Origin: Oligoflexia bacterium
GTDB taxonomy: Bacteria; Bdellovibrionota; Bdellovibrionia; JABDDW01
Direction of reading: 5' to 3'
Assembly (NCBI GenBank): GCA_020847095.1
Contig: JADLCR010000076.1
Span: 1 to 55,490 of the forward strand
Length of the DNA: 55,490 bases
The position numbers and the translations under genes were made by a program. The notes beneath the pieces are model-generated. The model had not been told where the DNA came from and did no database searches. It saw only the letters and a program-made list of their open reading frames with translations. Every line of letters starts with the position of its first letter. Positions within the stretch are counted from its first letter, which is position 1. Shown here piece after piece: positions 52,591-55,490 of this stretch.

Positions 52591-53136
52591 ATGAATTTAG
52601 AGCGCCGCCAATCTTATAGGTTTTCACGCAGGCACCAGGATCACTGGCACCTGAGCCTCGATGACGACTCCTTGATCACCGGAAACATCGATAATGTGAG
52701 CGCCACAGGCTTATGCATAAAAATACCTTTGTCTTACTTTCGCGAGCCGGGCGAGGGCCTTAAGCTTAACCTCAAGATTGACACAAACTTTGGGTTCGAC
52801 TGCGACGGCCGAGTGGCATGGACTAAGAAAGTTGATGGTTCAGATTTACTCATGGGAATCGAGTTTCTAAATCTTCCTCAAAGCGTTGACCAAAAACTAG
52901 CAGCGAAAATACAAAAATGGGTTTTGGAGGGTCAAAAACTAGAAGTCTCTCGGCAAATAACAGCTTCAAAAAAAGAACGCACTTCAAATATCGCCCTTGT
53001 GAGCCTTGCCGTCAGTGCAGGGATTATTCTTGCTATTACAAGCTGGGTTCAGTGGCGCTATCCAGAAACACAGATATCGTCGATTTTTTCAAAGAGTCTA
53101 CACGCCAAGATTCTAAAAGCCCGCGAATCCCGTTAG
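52591..53136 (+). CDS. PilZ-domain protein with C-terminal membrane helix
   Basis: A 181-residue protein. A PilZ domain spans about 3-110, with ERRQSYRFSRR (the RxxxR arm) and DNVSATGLCIKI (the D/NxSxxG motif) that bind c-di-GMP, and RVAWTKK at the end. A single membrane helix follows at about 137-155, then a short basic tail, so the domain would be tethered to the membrane. Most stand-alone PilZ proteins are soluble. AAAGGGG stands nine bases ahead of the ATG. A terminator overlaps its 3' end. Confidence 0.85.
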   Translation: MNLERRQSYRFSRRHQDHWHLSLDDDSLITGNIDNVSATGLCIKIPLSYFREPGEGLKLNLKIDTNFGFDCDGRVAWTKKVDGSDLLMGIEFLNLPQSVDQKLAAKIQKWVLEGQKLEVSRQITASKKERTSNIALVSLAVSAGIILAITSWVQWRYPETQISSIFSKSLHAKILKARESR

Positions 53137-53149
53137 GGGCTTTCTTTTT
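53116..53149 (+). terminator. Rho-independent terminator overlapping the PilZ gene end
   Basis: AAAGCCC and GGGCTTT form a 7-base stem with a 14-base loop, followed by CTTTTT. The left arm lies within the last codons of the PilZ gene and the loop contains the stop region. It separates the two neighbouring PilZ genes. Confidence 0.65.
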
Positions 53150-53175
53150 GCCAGTTATTATGACTCAATATCCTT

Positions 53176-53874
53176 ATGAATAAAGACACCGATAAGGGGC
53201 AGTCGTTTTTTCAGCCGCTAACTGAGGCGGAAGTTAGCGAGTTATTTGAAACCCTGGTTAAGCTTCGCACTCCACTCGTAATCAAAGAAAGCAAGTCGCC
53301 CTCAGACTCTCAACATTTACTGACCGTACAATGTTTGGATTTCGAAAAGCACACCTTTACGACAGATCGGCCCAAAGACTTCCCGTTCAAAAGCGGCTCC
53401 CTGTTTACGATCAGCGCTGACCAGGACGCCTTAAAATACTTTTGGTCTTCTGAGCTCATTGAGGTCGACGATCGCACTGCAATTTTTAAGAGACAAAAGT
53501 TTTTCAAACTTCAACGGCGCGATCATTTTAGAGTCTCGTTTCCAGAAAATATGGACTATGCCTGGTGCCTTGTAGGCGGCAGCAAATTTAAATTAGTGGA
53601 TCTCTCGGCGGGAGGTTTTGCCGCGCTGATCCCGGAATCTCAAATTTCTATGTTTGAACTTGGCGTGCCTATTAGCGGCTCACTTGAATTTATCACTCCT
53701 GAACGAATTGATATCACTTTCAAAGTAAAGTTTAGAAGAAAAGTAAATCGCTCCGGGGTCACAAAGTTTCAAATAGGTTGTGAGTTCGCCATTCCTTCGA
53801 CGGGGTTTAGCCAGAAAATGGCCGGCATTGTCAATCAAGCCCATCGCCAAATGTTACTAAGGCTTCACGGCTAA
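53176..53874 (+). CDS. YcgR-like PilZ protein
   Basis: A 232-residue protein with two domains. Residues 10-115 are a YcgR-N-like beta domain (EAEVSELFETLVKLRTPLVI, then FKRQKFFKLQRRDHFRVSF). Residues 112-225 are a PilZ domain with QRRDHFRV and DLSAGGFA, the c-di-GMP binding pair. YcgR slows flagella when c-di-GMP is high (family knowledge); in this organism the target might be flagella or pili. It follows another PilZ gene, separated by a terminator. It overlaps the convergent phosphatase gene by four bases. No strong Shine-Dalgarno is seen. Confidence 0.85.
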   Translation: MNKDTDKGQSFFQPLTEAEVSELFETLVKLRTPLVIKESKSPSDSQHLLTVQCLDFEKHTFTTDRPKDFPFKSGSLFTISADQDALKYFWSSELIEVDDRTAIFKRQKFFKLQRRDHFRVSFPENMDYAWCLVGGSKFKLVDLSAGGFAALIPESQISMFELGVPISGSLEFITPERIDITFKVKFRRKVNRSGVTKFQIGCEFAIPSTGFSQKMAGIVNQAHRQMLLRLHG

Positions 53875-54476
53875 TCGAGTAGTCCCCGTTTTACAAATTC
53901 CATTCGACATTGTTGAGGATTTAGAAAAACAAACGCGTCGATTCCCAGCTTTTGCGCGCCCTCGACGTTCTTGTGCACATCATCCAAAAACAAAATTTCG
54001 CTGGGTTTTAAACCCGATCGATCGATCAACAATTTGTAAATTTCCGGTTCCGGCTTTACGACTTTTTCAAACCCTGAAACAATGATTTCTTCAAAATTTT
54101 CAAAAAAAGCATACCGATTGAAAACAAACGGAAATGTTTCAGCTGACCAGTTGCTCAATGCCGCGGTTCGGTGACCCTTTGAGACAACCTCTTCGAGGAG
54201 ACGAACCATTTCGCCATCGCAGCCGCGAATCATTTCGATCCATCGATCAAAATAGGCGTCTATTTCTTCGCTGTACTTCGGAAATCGCGTTTTGGCCTCT
54301 TGTAGCGCGACTTTGAAACTGACTCCCCGATCGGTTTGTAAGTTCCATTCATGGTGACAAACCTCTTTTAAAAAGAACTCCATTTCTTCGCTGTCTTGAA
54401 AGAGCTTGCAAAAAAGATATCGAGGGTTCCAGTCAAAAAAGACACCACCTAAATCAAAAGCTACTAATTTAATCAT
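53871..54476 (-). CDS. HAD-superfamily phosphatase (subfamily IA)
   Basis: A 201-residue hydrolase starting MIKLVAFDLGGVFFDWNPRY. Motif I is FDLGGV; the second Asp of DxD is replaced by Gly, as in the YihX/epoxide-hydrolase-like HAD group. Motif II is ALSNWS, motif III is VVKPEP and motif IV is FLDDVHKNVEGAQ. It probably hydrolyses a sugar phosphate. An in-frame ATG at 54524 with GAGG ahead would add 16 residues; I prefer 54476 because the family begins there, although its Shine-Dalgarno is weak. Confidence 0.85.
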   Translation of the reverse strand: MIKLVAFDLGGVFFDWNPRYLFCKLFQDSEEMEFFLKEVCHHEWNLQTDRGVSFKVALQEAKTRFPKYSEEIDAYFDRWIEMIRGCDGEMVRLLEEVVSKGHRTAALSNWSAETFPFVFNRYAFFENFEEIIVSGFEKVVKPEPEIYKLLIDRSGLKPSEILFLDDVHKNVEGAQKLGIDAFVFLNPQQCRMEFVKRGLLD

Positions 54477-54562
54477 TGGCAGTGAATTACGATTTTCGAT
54501 GACAAAAGTCACTAAAAACGGCATGGGTAGCCTCAGGCCAGCCGGCCAAAGGGAGGTAAGGA

Positions 54563-55207
54563 ATGAAGTTTTTATTTTTATTGGGGCTTTCGGTTTTCAT
54601 AACCGCTACCAGCTTTGCTCAAGGGTCTAACCCGATTTACGTCGATGTTCGGGATGAGGCGCGACGAACGCTTCGCCTTGTAGAGCGCCATGGGGAAGAT
54701 TTGAGTTATGATCAAAAGGTGCGAGTTCTAGAATTGTTACGAACAATCAATCGCGTGATTCAGCAAGATCCAATTGGACATAACGATCGATGTATTAATG
54801 ATTCTCCAGAAGCGACTAGCGACGCATTGAAACTAATCAGAGACGCGGCCTATAGCCATACGGGACTCAACCTATCAATGGCCGAATCGGATGCGTTTGC
54901 GAGAGAGTGGATTGAAAGCAACCCCTGCTCAAGAGCTCGAGAATTTAATGCGGAAATCAAAAAACTTAAGGACTACGCATATGCTGCCGCTGGCCTGAAT
55001 ATGACTTCAAATGAAGCGCTGGCTTACACGCTTCGCATGATTAAGCGGAGCTGTTATGCGGATGTAAACTATAAGGCAGAGTTTAAAAAGTATTATGACT
55101 TTGCCTACAGCCCATCTGGATTAAACCTTACTTCTAGAGAAGCCACAAAATATGGCCAAGAGCGGATGGAAGAGCGGTATTTTGTGTGTGGGCGACCTCG
55201 CCACTAA
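54563..55207 (+). CDS. Secreted protein with three GLN-type repeats
   Basis: A 214-residue protein with a signal peptide (MKFLFLLGLSVFITATSFAQ). After a helical region (about 25-75), three copies of a roughly 42-residue repeat follow, cores at about 94-122, 137-164 and 179-209. The consensus is D-x-AY-x3-GLN-L/M-S/T-x2-EA, about 12 residues, then Cys. The cores read DAAYSHTGLNLSMAESDAFA, DYAYAAAGLNMTSNEALAYT and DFAYSPSGLNLTSREATKYG. I know no named family for it. GGGAGGTAAGGA precedes the ATG and a strong terminator follows, so it is a stand-alone gene. Confidence 0.75.
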   Translation: MKFLFLLGLSVFITATSFAQGSNPIYVDVRDEARRTLRLVERHGEDLSYDQKVRVLELLRTINRVIQQDPIGHNDRCINDSPEATSDALKLIRDAAYSHTGLNLSMAESDAFAREWIESNPCSRAREFNAEIKKLKDYAYAAAGLNMTSNEALAYTLRMIKRSCYADVNYKAEFKKYYDFAYSPSGLNLTSREATKYGQERMEERYFVCGRPRH

Positions 55208-55229
55208 AAATTGATTTAGAATAATCAGG

Positions 55230-55261
55230 CCCCAAAGGAAGATTTCCTTTGGGGTTTTTTT
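55230..55261 (+). terminator. Rho-independent terminator
   Basis: CCCCAAAGGAA and TTCCTTTGGGG form a perfect 11-base stem with a GAT loop, followed by seven T. It ends the GLN-repeat gene, and its T-run touches the stop codon of the convergent gene. Confidence 0.92.
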
Positions 55262-55490
55262 AATAGACGTCGATCACTTCGCGGCAAATAAGTCTTTCGG
55301 CATTCCCGCTGCCATAGTTGATGAAGCCGTAATATCCAGAAACTTCTGGTTCCCATTGAAGGACAATCAAGAGATTTACGGTTTCCAAAACTCCGGTGAA
55401 AATTTTTGCAGCTCCGCTGGTGCTTTTGTCGTAGCTGACCTCCTTTTCATGAAAAACCGAACCTCCCTTGCTGGCAAACTCCAAAAAGTA
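55260..55490 (-). CDS. Unknown protein, N-terminus outside window
   Basis: The frame is open to the right edge. The last 76 residues are visible, ending in ERLICREVIDVY. The segment has alternating hydrophobic strands (VNLLIVLQWEPEVSGYYGFI) and one Cys near the end, in keeping with the C-terminal part of a small beta-rich domain. An internal TTG at 55484 is not a supported start. No family was recognised, and the stop directly abuts the terminator of the convergent gene. Confidence 0.5.
   Translation of the reverse strand, partial: YFLEFASKGGSVFHEKEVSYDKSTSGAAKIFTGVLETVNLLIVLQWEPEVSGYYGFINYGSGNAERLICREVIDVY

Overview
The window looks like chromosomal DNA of a Bdellovibrio-type bacterium (Bdellovibrionota; family-level placement is my inference). 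It has densely packed Gram-negative housekeeping genes and many secreted orphan proteins of 80-500 residues. It also carries HDOD, PilZ and CheY signalling proteins and a Tad-type pilus locus whose gene order resembles the Bdellovibrio host-interaction (hit) locus. I recognise no rRNA, tRNA, CRISPR array, phage or insertion sequence.

Layout. 1-5781: a truncated coiled-coil gene, two tandem secreted paralogues, a large secreted orphan, an EamA transporter, a zinc phospholipase C/P1-nuclease-fold enzyme and a small outer-membrane-type protein. 5794-9670 (minus): an MCE/Mla lipid transport operon with one MlaD, two MlaE permeases and two MlaF ATPases whose active sites are degenerate in complementary ways. 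9817-14057: TCA operon icd-mdh-sucC-sucD. 14883-20762: ndk, a 23S-type rRNA uracil methyltransferase, a Tgl/PilF-like TPR lipoprotein, a RodZ-like protein, an ArnT/PMT-type glycosyltransferase and a PHP-domain protein. 20759-27923 (mostly minus): phytochelatin-synthase-like protein, ferredoxin, DnaQ-like exonuclease (plus strand), NAD synthetase, a cytochrome c fusion, DUF2203, HDOD protein, a giant pseudopilin-like protein and a tandem BMC-like protein. 28040-33773: two secreted orphans, homogentisate dioxygenase-like protein and an APC permease.

33776-43794 is the Tad/hit-like region. A minus-strand operon runs from a Flp pilin through four further prepilin-type proteins to CpaB and the CpaC secretin. 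A 613-base gap holding two very long hairpins separates it from a plus-strand operon: a CpaE-CpaF fusion ATPase, TadB, a YD-repeat protein resembling Bd0109 and a small secreted protein in the position of Bd0108. A sigma-28-like promoter precedes the pilin operon and a sigma-54-like promoter precedes a second small secreted protein. Together these suggest a pilus machine under attack-phase-type control.

43795-55490: a membrane protein, CheY, DedA, two divergent outer-membrane proteins (one with a CsgG/FlgT-like front half), a NagB-like isomerase facing a PIG-L deacetylase, groES-groEL, small secreted proteins, two PilZ proteins, a HAD phosphatase, a secreted protein with three GLN repeats, and a gene cut by the window edge. 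Many starts are TTG or GTG, and starts here were chosen by Shine-Dalgarno position, signal peptide and family N-terminus.
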